Of a stretch of 41,580 nt of DNA, positions 9,080-14,887 are shown one piece after another (position 1 is the first letter of the stretch; each line of letters opens with the position of its first letter). Below the pieces are notes generated by a model. That model was not told the DNA's origin, did not search any database, and worked only from the letters and a program-made list of their open reading frames with translations. Position numbers and translations under genes: made by a program. This DNA comes from Pararhodobacter sp. CCB-MM2. Lineage in GTDB: Bacteria > Pseudomonadota > Alphaproteobacteria > Rhodobacterales > Rhodobacteraceae. The stretch spans positions 1 to 41,580 of the forward strand of contig NZ_LRRR01000035.1 of assembly GCF_001691415.1 (NCBI RefSeq), written 5' to 3'.

Positions 9080-9696
9080 CGACTGCGCGCAAGATGCAGG
9101 GTCGCGAGCGCCTTTATTGCCAGCGCGCCGGCGCGGGTGGGCGCTGTAGCCTCCTCGCTCCACACCTCGGCCCCGTACCCTTGCAGGTGGCCGCGCAGGG
9201 CGTGGCGCTGATCGGGCGGCAGATCCATGAGGGCGGTGAGCCACTCGAACCATACGCGACGGGCGGCCTCGTCTCGCTCGTCTCCCGTGCGCAGATCCAC
9301 GCGCAGGCTTTGGTCGGTCTGCATGGGCTCTGGAAGCATGGGCAGGGCGGCGGCTTGCGGCGTGGGCGTGATGCTCAGGCATCGGGCGCAGTAATTGGCC
9401 CATGAGGCGCAGAGGCCCTGCCAGACGCCCAGCAGTGCGCGCCGATCTTCCGCCCCGGGGCGCATGGCCATGATGCACCGGCCCATGTCTTCGCCTGCCA
9501 GAACGTCGCGGGCGTCCTCCACGCTGCAACCGGTGCGCCGGGCCCGAGCGGTCAGGGCCACCACGTCTGCCGCCTCCTTCGGCTCAAGATCCGCGCGGCG
9601 GCCCTGTGTAGCGGGCTGTGGTACGCTTCCCCCGCCAGCGAGGGTGATTGCCCGCTTGAGCTTCCGGCGCGCTGCTTTGCTCTTGGCCTTGGTCAT
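9076..9696 (-). CDS. Last gene of the leftward early operon; Q-position candidate
   Basis: A 206-residue protein I do not recognise. The first 35 residues are highly basic (K-A-K-S-K-A-A-R-R-K-L-K-R), like an RNA- or DNA-binding arm. The rest is helical, with four cysteines: one near residue 58, then G-R-C-I near 73, and G-L-C and A-R-C around 95-105. Its place is suggestive: the final early gene, with a promoter-like element in its 3' end and a terminator just beyond, directly before the late operon. That is the layout of lambda Q. A late regulator or antiterminator role is my inference only; no homology is visible. Confidence 0.6.
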   Translation of the reverse strand: MTKAKSKAARRKLKRAITLAGGGSVPQPATQGRRADLEPKEAADVVALTARARRTGCSVEDARDVLAGEDMGRCIMAMRPGAEDRRALLGVWQGLCASWANYCARCLSITPTPQAAALPMLPEPMQTDQSLRVDLRTGDERDEAARRVWFEWLTALMDLPPDQRHALRGHLQGYGAEVWSEEATAPTRAGALAIKALATLHLARSR

Positions 9697-9726
9697 GGTG
9701 TCCCTCGCGCTTTGTCGCGTCTGTGG

Positions 9727-9945
9727 TTAGCGGCGGAGGCCAAACCAGGTGAACTGGTCAGCCACGGTGACGGCCTCGATCTGATCGTGGGCGACGTGCA
9801 TCGGGAAACCCCTATGGTCACTCACCTTGATCTTGGTCAGATCACCGCCGCGCCTGTCGATTTCGATGTCACTGCATGTGAAGGTGATCGCAGCGCCAGA
9901 CTTCATGTGGAGCGCGCCCCGCAGCCGGTAGAACCTGTCCAGCAT
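9727..9945 (-). CDS. Small hypothetical protein
   Basis: This 72-residue protein starts at ATG 9945, which shares its A with the stop of a 17-codon reading frame upstream (TGATG). It has a good AGGGGAGG site within that mini-frame. The protein is mostly beta (A-I-T-F-T-C-S-D-I-E-I-D, F-P-M-H-V-A-H-D-Q-I) and carries no family motif I know. It is part of the leftward early operon just before the Q-position gene. A longer in-frame start further upstream overlaps the neighbouring gene and is unlikely. Confidence 0.65.
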   Translation of the reverse strand: MLDRFYRLRGALHMKSGAAITFTCSDIEIDRRGGDLTKIKVSDHRGFPMHVAHDQIEAVTVADQFTWFGLRR

Positions 9946-9998
9946 CACGCGCCTCCCCTGATGAACTCGGCCAGCTGTCGGGCGGGCTGGGTGGTCAT
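9945..9998 (-). CDS. 17-residue leader-like mini-ORF
   Basis: ATG 9998 overlaps the stop of the upstream regulator gene (ATGA), and its TGA overlaps the next ATG (TGATG). The peptide is M-T-T-Q-P-A-R-Q-L-A-E-F-I-R-G-G-A. It may simply couple translation between the two flanking genes; its 3' end holds the ribosome-binding site of the next gene. It is listed because the double stop-start coupling is unlikely by chance. Confidence 0.4.
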   Translation of the reverse strand: MTTQPARQLAEFIRGGA

Positions 9999-10387
9999 GC
10001 CTCACCCCCGTGTGTCTCCAGCCATGAAAGGCCGGCGGGGGTGATGGCGGCTGTCGTAGGCTTGCCGGCAAGCCCGCGCTCCAAGGTCAGCAGGCCCTCG
10101 TCTTCCATAGCTCGCATGCGGTGGGTTGTCGGGTTCACAGACTTGCCGTTGGCCTTGGCGATCCCGGTCGAGGTCACATTGCCAGCGGCCACTTGCTGCA
10201 GGATGAGGCGGCGAGAGTTGATCGAGCGGGACCGGTTCCCCGCGCTGACCACTCCGGGCCGCGCCCCACCTTGGGGGCGGGCCTTGTGGTCCCATGTCAG
10301 GGTGTAGAGGCCCTTGCTCTTGGCTACGGCGACCTCGGTTTGCGCCACGGCCTCAGCGGCCTCGATGCTGGGAATGTGGAAGCTCAT
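9995..10387 (-). CDS. Winged-helix DNA-binding protein
   Basis: A 130-residue protein with a helical N-terminus and a C-terminal winged-helix region of about residues 58-125. Recognition-helix-like sequence T-G-I-A-K-A-N-G-K-S-V-N-P-T-T-H-R-M is followed by M-E-D-E-G-L-L-T-L-E-R and a wing ending in I-T-P-A-G, as in MarR/PadR-like regulators. It overlaps its upstream neighbour, also a winged-helix protein, by 4 bases (ATGA). Both sit near the end of the early operon, so they probably control later transcription. The target is unknown. Confidence 0.7.
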   Translation of the reverse strand: MSFHIPSIEAAEAVAQTEVAVAKSKGLYTLTWDHKARPQGGARPGVVSAGNRSRSINSRRLILQQVAAGNVTSTGIAKANGKSVNPTTHRMRAMEDEGLLTLERGLAGKPTTAAITPAGLSWLETHGGEA

Positions 10388-10707
10388 GCGGCGTACCCCA
10401 GTTTTCCGCGCAGCTCGCGGGCGGTTTCATCCGACAGGGTGCAGCGGGCGAGGACGGTCGCAATCGCGTCTGCCGTGCTGATGATCGGATCTTCGAGAAG
10501 GATGATGCTGCGGGCCGATCCCTTGCGGCGGGCGATGCAGCCACGGACCTCAAGGGCGTCGATCAAGCGGGCAATGCTGCTCTTGGAGAGCAAGCCGAGG
10601 TCGGCCATCATCTCGTCATAGGTCGGGGGAAAGCCGCGCTCTGCGATGCTGTGGCGGATGCAGGCGAGTGCAGCCCGTTGCTGATCCGTGAGGGCGAGGC
10701 TGCTCAT
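10384..10707 (-). CDS. LexA-like winged-helix protein without the protease domain
   Basis: This 107-residue protein closely follows the LexA N-terminal domain: L-T-D-Q-Q-R-A-A-L-A-C-I-R at residues 5-17, G-F-P-P-T-Y-D-E-M near 24-32, S-K-S-S-I-A-R-L-I-D-A-L as recognition helix, and R-G-C-I-A-R-R as wing. The C-terminal 35 residues are a short helix and no S24 peptidase is present. I start at ATG 10707, which overlaps the upstream stop as ATGA. It may bind host or phage operators of SOS type, or be a dedicated early regulator. Confidence 0.75.
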   Translation of the reverse strand: MSSLALTDQQRAALACIRHSIAERGFPPTYDEMMADLGLLSKSSIARLIDALEVRGCIARRKGSARSIILLEDPIISTADAIATVLARCTLSDETARELRGKLGYAA

Positions 10708-10829
10708 GCGGCGTCTCCTTTTGCTGCGGCATAGCCAGCGTCCCATGCCGCGCGCAGGTTGCGGTAATCAGCCCCGGCAGGCAGGAGCCAGGGGAAGGCG
10801 AGCGCGATCCATGCTTCGAAGGCGGTCAT
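10704..10829 (-). CDS. Small hypothetical protein (41 residues)
   Basis: A 41-residue protein with ATGA overlaps at both ends: its ATG overlaps the methyltransferase stop and its TGA overlaps the start of the LexA-like gene. It ends with A-A-W-D-A-G-Y-A-A-A-K-G-D-A-A, a motif common at the ends of short phage proteins. The N-terminus is hydrophobic (A-F-E-A-W-I-A-L-A-F-P-W-L-L-P), perhaps membrane-associated. The function is unknown. Confidence 0.65.
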   Translation of the reverse strand: MTAFEAWIALAFPWLLPAGADYRNLRAAWDAGYAAAKGDAA

Positions 10830-11542
10830 AGCAGCGGCTCCTGAACAGGCTGAGCAGCAGGCGGCGCGATCAGCAGATCCGGCTGGCGGGTGGCCTCATC
10901 GACGCGCTCGCAGGCGATCCGGAAATACTCAGGGTCAAGCTCGATCCCGGTCCCGTTGCGGCCGAGGCGCTGGCAGGCGACAAGGGTGGTGCCGCTTCCC
11001 ATGAAGGGGTCAAGGATGGTCTCGGCATCAGGGACAAAGCCAAGGCACCACTCCATGAGGGCGACAGGCTTTTGGGTTGGGTGCGAGCGGGCCTTCTCTT
11101 TCGCATGAAGCCCACTTCCGTTGTATGTGAACTGCTTTACGGCATCGCCGCTCAGACTGGTCCACGCCAGCTCCCCGTCGCCAAAGCTGGGCATGGTCTG
11201 GCACTTGTCCCAGAATAGCCACTTGCCCTGTGCCGGCAAAATGTCAGCGAAAAACTGGCCACCCCAAACGATATGGCACGGCGCCGATGACAGGATCGCC
11301 TCAAAAACCTCCGCCGCCGGGCGTGCCGCATCCCATCCGCCCCGAAAGCGGCGCACTTCGACAGCCTCGCCACGCTTTCCACCAAATCCTGATCCACCGA
11401 CGCCGACGCCCTTGTCGCGCTTGATCCCATAGGGCGGGTCAGTCACCACGGCGTCGAACCTGCCCAGCGTCGGCATGACCTCCCGGCAGTCTCCGAGGAT
11501 CAGGCGCTGACCGCCGATGCGCTCTTCCTTGATGACGGTCAT
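10826..11542 (-). CDS. DNA methyltransferase (beta-class, N6-adenine type)
   Basis: A 238-residue enzyme with the catalytic D-P-P-Y at residues 35-38 preceding the SAM-binding F-M-G-S-G at 180-184. That order (motif IV before motif I) defines the beta class. The segment between holds the target-recognition region. D-P-P-Y usually indicates adenine-N6 transfer, although N4-cytosine activity cannot be excluded. There is no cognate nuclease next to it, so it is an orphan methyltransferase, likely protecting phage DNA or regulating expression. It overlaps both neighbours by 4 bases. Confidence 0.9.
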   Translation of the reverse strand: MTVIKEERIGGQRLILGDCREVMPTLGRFDAVVTDPPYGIKRDKGVGVGGSGFGGKRGEAVEVRRFRGGWDAARPAAEVFEAILSSAPCHIVWGGQFFADILPAQGKWLFWDKCQTMPSFGDGELAWTSLSGDAVKQFTYNGSGLHAKEKARSHPTQKPVALMEWCLGFVPDAETILDPFMGSGTTLVACQRLGRNGTGIELDPEYFRIACERVDEATRQPDLLIAPPAAQPVQEPLL

Positions 11543-12069
11543 GCGGCGTCTCCCTCTGTCGAGCCGGTCACGCTGCGATAGCGCGCCATGATCTCGGCCA
11601 CGGCCTCAGCGCTGGCGGGCTGGCGCTCAGGCTCCCGGCTGGCGGTCATCGCAGCCACATCGGCAGCCTTCTGGCGCCCACGCTCGGCCTTGAGGATGAC
11701 CACAATGTCGCCCGGCGTCGGGCGGGTGCGGGGATGCTCCCGGTTCCACTTGCGCAGGCCCCAAACGGCTTGCTCTAGCGTCCAGTCCTGCAGCTCGTCG
11801 CACCACCACGAAAGCTGCATGGCGCGGATCTCATCCGTCTCGGAGGGCTGGAAATACGCGCTCAGGACGGCGCGAACCTCAGTGCCAAGACGGGTTCGGT
11901 GATCGTGGAGTTGCTGCGGCGACAGCGATGATGCGTGCTTCGGCGTCGGCGCGGGGAGCGCGGCGAGCGAACTTGCGGGCGTTGCCGAGCCATGTGCGCC
12001 ACGCTGCGTCCCAATCTCGGAACCGGGTGTCGTGCGATTGGTGGTAATTGCGGAACCGATGGGCTTCAT
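11539..12069 (-). CDS. Replication-module protein (helicase-loader position)
   Basis: This 176-residue protein is encoded after the O-like initiator. The core (residues about 55-135) reads Q-L-S-W-W-C-D-E-L-Q-D-W and R-T-R-P-T-P-G-D-I, a motif set seen in small phage proteins between replication initiator and methyltransferase genes. ATG 12069 has GAGGAA seven bases upstream but implies a 191-base overlap with the initiator in another frame. The only other in-frame ATG, at residue 84, would cut into the conserved core. The N-terminal 50 residues are low-complexity. A P-like loader role is inference from position. Confidence 0.65.
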   Translation of the reverse strand: MKPIGSAITTNRTTPGSEIGTQRGAHGSATPASSLAALPAPTPKHASSLSPQQLHDHRTRLGTEVRAVLSAYFQPSETDEIRAMQLSWWCDELQDWTLEQAVWGLRKWNREHPRTRPTPGDIVVILKAERGRQKAADVAAMTASREPERQPASAEAVAEIMARYRSVTGSTEGDAA

Positions 12070-12574
12070 GGCGGATTTCCTCGTCGGTGAATTGGTGCTT
12101 GGTGGCGTCAGCGATGTTTCGGTCGGATGGCGTCCAGTCCTCGGGAAGCTGTCGAAGCGGCTTTCGTCTCGGAGGATCTTCGCCCGCGCTCTCTTCCTGA
12201 CGGTTCTTGATGGTTCCTGACGGTTCGGGGGACCGGGGAGTCCGGGTTTCCTGCACTGAGGGTCCGGGTTTCGTGCGTTCAGTGTCCGGGGGACATTCGG
12301 TCCGGGGGACTTTAGGTCCGGGTTTCACGCGGTACTCGCTGCATCCCCGACGGCCGTTCCCGACCTTCACGGATAGCCATCCAGCGTCCTCAAGACGGCG
12401 GATCACGCGGCGGGCGCTGCGCTCCTCGATCCGGGCCTTGGTGGCGATGGAGGCCATGGACGGCCAGCAGAAGCCGTCGTCATCTGCGAAGTCGGCAAGC
12501 GCCAGCAGCACCAGCAGCTCGCTCTGGTTGCTCGGCCCATTGGCCCAGACCTCTGTCATCATGCGGATGCTCAT
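11879..12574 (-). CDS. Replication initiator, lambda O-like
   Basis: A 231-residue protein with an N-terminal winged-helix domain (about residues 15-85: S-E-L-L-V-L-L-A-L-A-D-F-A-D-D-D-G, then W-P-S-M-A-S-I-A and R-S-A-R-R-V-I-R-R-L). A long P/T/E/R linker (90-140) follows. The C-terminal domain (about 142-205) carries W-T-P-S-D-R-N and F-R-N-Y-H-Q-S-H-D-T-R-F-R-D-W-D-A-A-W, like DnaT/primosomal C-terminal regions. The linker-coding DNA contains an iteron array, as in lambda O. It would open the origin and recruit host helicase. No phage helicase or primase is present. Confidence 0.8.
   Translation of the reverse strand: MSIRMMTEVWANGPSNQSELLVLLALADFADDDGFCWPSMASIATKARIEERSARRVIRRLEDAGWLSVKVGNGRRGCSEYRVKPGPKVPRTECPPDTERTKPGPSVQETRTPRSPEPSGTIKNRQEESAGEDPPRRKPLRQLPEDWTPSDRNIADATKHQFTDEEIRHEAHRFRNYHQSHDTRFRDWDAAWRTWLGNARKFARRAPRADAEARIIAVAAATPRSPNPSWH
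12197..12326. repeat. Iteron array inside the initiator gene; candidate replication origin
   Basis: Three tandem 10-bp units (CTGACGGTTC, TTGATGGTTC, CTGACGGTTC) occupy 12197-12226. Six 11-bp units of the type GTCCGGGTTTC or GTCCGGGGGAC start at 12223 (one mismatch), 12240, 12262, 12284, 12300 and 12316. They are spaced 16-22 bases apart in the same orientation. The array sits in the sequence for the linker of the O-like protein, the location of the lambda origin. Confidence 0.65.
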
Positions 12575-13011
12575 TAGAAGGGCACCTCGTCATTGAGGTC
12601 ATCGGAGCCGCCGTATCCCGAGCCATAGCCCCCAGAGCCGCCCTGAGAGCCGTATGAGCCGCCGTCGTCGTCTCGGCGGTCGCTGCCACGGTCAGAGCCT
12701 CCTTGCCGCTCTCCGCCGCCCATGAAGGTCAGTTCCTGCACGTTGATGCCGAGGTAGACCTTGCCGTCATGGGCGCGCGCCGTAGGCCGGCCCTGCACGG
12801 TGAGCTTGCTGCCCTTGGTGATGTAGGTTTCGAGGCTCTCGGCCCGCTTGCCCCAGAGGGCGCAGTCGAACCAGGTCGAGTCCCGCTTGTTGCCGTCGCG
12901 GTCCTTGCCGTTGTCTACGGCGATCGAGAAGTTCAGGACGGGCTCGCCCGATCCGGTACGGCGAAGCACGGCGTCTTTTCCGACATTGCCGGCGATGATC
13001 AGGGTTTGCAT
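12574..13011 (-). CDS. ssb: Single-stranded DNA-binding protein
   Basis: A 145-residue SSB. The OB-fold covers residues 1-105 (I-I-A-G-N-V-G-K-D-A near the start; W-F-D-C-A-L-W-G-K-R-A-E around 47-58; G-S-K-L-T-V-Q-G-R-P). A flexible G/S/D/R tail follows, ending in D-L-N-D-E-V-P-F. That acidic tip with terminal P-F is the standard docking site for host replication and repair proteins. It ends one base into the O-like gene start and follows the GapR-like gene. It would coat single strands during phage replication and Rad52-type annealing. Confidence 0.93.
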   Translation of the reverse strand: MQTLIIAGNVGKDAVLRRTGSGEPVLNFSIAVDNGKDRDGNKRDSTWFDCALWGKRAESLETYITKGSKLTVQGRPTARAHDGKVYLGINVQELTFMGGGERQGGSDRGSDRRDDDGGSYGSQGGSGGYGSGYGGSDDLNDEVPF

Positions 13012-13012
13012 G

Positions 13013-13267
13013 TCAGTTCATCCCCAGCGCGGCTTTGTAGAGGTCGAGGACGGCTTCTTCCTCGGCGATCTCGTCGGGCTTCTTCTTGCGAAGGGCGACG
13101 ATCTTGCGCAGGGCGGCGGTGTCGTAGCCGCGGCCACGGGCCTCTCCCATGACTTCCTTCTGCTGGTCGGTGATGTCCTTCTTCTCGGCTTCGAGGTGCT
13201 CATAGCGCTCGATGAAGCTGCGGATCTCGTCAGCGGTCACGTCATAGGCGGTTGCGGTGTTGCTCAT
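13013..13267 (-). CDS. GapR-family DNA-binding protein (DUF2312)
   Basis: An 84-residue protein matching the GapR/DUF2312 pattern: D-E-I-R-S-F-I-E-R-Y-E-H-L-E-A-E-K-K-D-I near residues 13-32, then G-E-A-R-G-R-G-Y-D-T-A-A-L-R-K-I-V and the ending E-E-E-A-V-L-D-L-Y-K-A-A-L-G-M. In Caulobacter, GapR binds overtwisted DNA ahead of replication and transcription and aids topoisomerases. Here the gene stands just upstream of ssb and the initiator. A role in relieving supercoiling during phage replication is a reasonable inference. Confidence 0.88.
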   Translation of the reverse strand: MSNTATAYDVTADEIRSFIERYEHLEAEKKDITDQQKEVMGEARGRGYDTAALRKIVALRKKKPDEIAEEEAVLDLYKAALGMN

Positions 13268-13271
13268 GGGG

Positions 13272-13694
13272 TCAGTCCTCCTGATCGGTCATTGCTTCGA
13301 CCCACACCTGAGTGCAGGCGGTGTTTCCCCAGACCTTCGTGACGTGCAGGTCAGCGACTTGGCTGTCGTCTGCCCATGCGATGCGGTTGAGGCCGTCCTT
13401 GATGGCCTTGGAAACGTTGTCGCTGTCGGGCTTCTGGGTGTGGGGGCGGTGAAGATGGGCGGCGCGCTTCTTCTTCGGCCAGCTGGCGGCGGGCTCGAAG
13501 ATGGCGATGATCCGCAGGCGCACGGGGCCGGCGATGGGGCGGGCGAACAGCGGGGCGGCGATGGCGCCAACCTGCTGCTCGAAGGAAACGGTTTCCTTGG
13601 GGGTGTAGACGCGGGCGAAGCCACCCTTGGCCGTGGCGCGCGGGCGCTGCTTGGCGAAGGGCTTCCCGGGGATGGTGAACTGGATCTGCGTCAC
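13272..13694 (-). CDS. rusA: RusA-family Holliday junction resolvase
   Basis: A 140-residue protein starting at GTG 13694, which overlaps an upstream TGA as GTGA; longer in-frame starts run into the neighbour. It opens F-T-I-P-G-K-P-F-A-K-Q-R-P-R, the usual RusA beginning. The metal-binding set lies in K-P-D-S-D-N-V-S-K-A-I-K-D-G-L (D90, D92, K96, D100) and W-A-D-D-S-Q-V (D109, D110). RusA dimers resolve four-way junctions in replication or recombination intermediates before packaging. Its place beside GapR, SSB and the initiator matches lambdoid nin-region resolvases. Confidence 0.92.
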   Translation of the reverse strand: MTQIQFTIPGKPFAKQRPRATAKGGFARVYTPKETVSFEQQVGAIAAPLFARPIAGPVRLRIIAIFEPAASWPKKKRAAHLHRPHTQKPDSDNVSKAIKDGLNRIAWADDSQVADLHVTKVWGNTACTQVWVEAMTDQED

Positions 13695-14065
13695 AGGCTC
13701 AGGCTCCCTTGCGCAGGCATGCCAGCGTCGCCAGTTCCAGATCGCGCTGGGTCCGGTGGCTGTGATCGCCGCGGGCCTTGCGCTCCAATAGAGCGGCCCT
13801 GCGCGCACCAAGCTGACCAGTCGCTTTCAAGCGCTCCGTGGTGCTCTGGGCAGGCCCAGCTTTGGCCTTGCCATAGGTGGCGCAGATCGGCGGGAGCGCG
13901 GCGCCCGTGGCATCCGGGTCTGCCGCAGTATTTGCATGGTCCCACATCAGGCCCCTCGCTGGGAAAAGGCCGGGCCCGAAGGCCCAGCGAGTTGCCGCCC
14001 GCGCGGGTTGTGTGCGGACGGGGGAGCAGTACGGCGGTTGCCGGGCTTTCCCCGGCGCGTTGCAT
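13691..14065 (-). CDS. Zinc-binding-motif protein with possible frameshift
   Basis: ATG 14065 has an ideal AAGGAGG site. The 124-residue frame carries C-K-Y-C-G-R-P-G-C-H and W-A-C-P-E-H-H near residues 42-75, a likely zinc-binding fold. After residue 75 codon use becomes unlike the genome (CGA, GGA and TCA appear). The overlapping frame 13699-13947 has the usual GC-rich third positions and a coherent helical tail ending L-A-T-L-A-C-L-R-K-G-A. Either the gene is frameshifted near 13835, or two frames are used. The stop at 13691 overlaps the rusA GTG, which favours the frame given here. Confidence 0.5.
   Translation of the reverse strand: MQRAGESPATAVLLPRPHTTRAGGNSLGLRARPFPSEGPDVGPCKYCGRPGCHGRRAPADLRHLWQGQSWACPEHHGALESDWSAWCAQGRSIGAQGPRRSQPPDPARSGTGDAGMPAQGSLSL
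13699..13947 (-). CDS. Alternative overlapping frame of the zinc-motif gene
   Basis: This 82-residue frame starts at ATG 13947, preceded by GAGGGG. Its last 50 residues (E-R-L-K-A-T-G-Q-L-G-A-R-R-A-A-L-L-E-R-K) have genome-like codon use and helix-forming sequence, but its first 35 residues overlap the convincing zinc motif of the other frame. It may be the true C-terminus of that gene after a +1 shift. I list it so both readings are available. Confidence 0.35.
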   Translation of the reverse strand: MWDHANTAADPDATGAALPPICATYGKAKAGPAQSTTERLKATGQLGARRAALLERKARGDHSHRTQRDLELATLACLRKGA

Positions 14066-14372
14066 GGCGTCCTCCTTGGTTGTCGTCGCGGGCTTCATGG
14101 CCCCGCGATGTGGCCGAGCAATACAGGTTGAGCGCGGCGGGAAATGCCGGACTGTGGCGCAGGGTCAGCAATGCCCAACCATCAAACCCGCCCGCGCTTT
14201 CGGTGGGGCGTTGCATGATGTTGTTGAATGCCGCGCTCGGGGCAGCGTCGAAACGGCGCTGGCCGGAATGCGGGAAAAAGGGGCCGGAGCGCGAAGCCCC
14301 GGCCAGTTCCAACAGGAAGGAATCGGGGCACTCGACGGCGCAGCCGCCCCGGTGGCTGTACAGGCCCGCCAT
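13947..14372 (-). CDS. Uncertain ORF with coding-like codon use
   Basis: This 141-residue reading frame from ATG 14372 has strongly GC-rich third positions over 14130-14372 (M-A-G-L-Y-S-H-R-G-G-C and D-S-F-L-L-E-L-A-G-A). From about 14065 it overlaps the zinc-motif gene, which has the better start signal. No ribosome-binding site is evident at 14372. GC-rich palindromes occur on both sides. It could be a real small gene whose end overlaps the next, or a non-coding segment with fortuitous codon bias. Confidence 0.35.
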   Translation of the reverse strand: MAGLYSHRGGCAVECPDSFLLELAGASRSGPFFPHSGQRRFDAAPSAAFNNIMQRPTESAGGFDGWALLTLRHSPAFPAALNLYCSATSRGHEARDDNQGGRHATRRGKPGNRRTAPPSAHNPRGRQLAGPSGPAFSQRGA

Positions 14373-14482
14373 GGTGCGGGACGCCGCCGAATAGGTGCCG
14401 GGCTTTCCGCCCTCTGCCCGGCAAGAGGTACCAACGCGCGTTTGGCGCGGAGCGGATGCCGATCCCAACCCGGCAATGAGGG

Positions 14483-14776
14483 TCAGACGACCTGCCAGTC
14501 GTCCGAAAGCATGTCGGTCTGCGAGGCCAACCAGCCGATCACCATCGATCCGTCCGCTGCGCGCATGTCGATGTGCGGCAGAAGGTCGATGTTGTGACCG
14601 ACTTGCGGCTCCAACTCGTTGGCACGATGCTTCGCTGCGTGACCATCGCGCGCCGACGAAGCAGGGAAAGTGCTGCCGGGCGTCAAAGCAATCCACATGC
14701 CCTTTCCGTTCCAGCCGGCGCGCGCGACCTTCTTGCCGCTTTTCAGCGCGCGCAATGCGTCTCCAAAGTCCATCAT
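14483..14776 (-). CDS. tad2: Tad2-family anti-Thoeris protein (DUF2829)
   Basis: A 97-residue protein with the Thoeris anti-defence 2 pattern. The N-terminus reads D-F-G-D-A-L-R-A-L-K-S-G-K-K-V-A-R-A-G-W-N-G-K-G-M near residues 3-27, and the C-terminus reads G-W-L-A-S-Q-T-D-M-L-S-D-D-W. Tad2 proteins sequester the cyclic-ADP-ribose-type signal made by Thoeris ThsB, so ThsA is not activated. GAAAGGAAAG lies just upstream of the double ATG (14776 or 14773). An 11-bp hairpin at 14805-14837 lies 29 bases upstream. The leftward early operon is a fitting place, since anti-defence must act early. Which signal this homologue binds is not visible. Confidence 0.85.
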   Translation of the reverse strand: MMDFGDALRALKSGKKVARAGWNGKGMWIALTPGSTFPASSARDGHAAKHRANELEPQVGHNIDLLPHIDMRAADGSMVIGWLASQTDMLSDDWQVV

Positions 14777-14804
14777 GGTCTTTCCTTTCGGTTACAATTA
14801 GGAC

Positions 14805-14837
14805 GCCAGCCCGGCGCGCTGCCGAGGCCGGGCTGGC
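14805..14837 (-). other. Strong hairpin upstream of tad2
   Basis: A perfect 11-bp stem (GCCAGCCCGGC / GCCGGGCTGGC) with an 11-base loop lies between the preceding gene and tad2. No run of T follows on either strand, so it is not a canonical terminator. It may protect or attenuate the operon transcript. Confidence 0.5.
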
Positions 14838-14887
14838 TAGGCCGCGCACATGGGAGGAGTTGCGCGCGGTTTGGGGGAAGGAGCGGC

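Noticed and set aside
12197..12326. CRISPR array
   Set aside because: Units are 10-11 bases at 16-22 base spacing inside a coding gene; they fit iterons, not CRISPR. No other regular repeat-spacer structure is seen.
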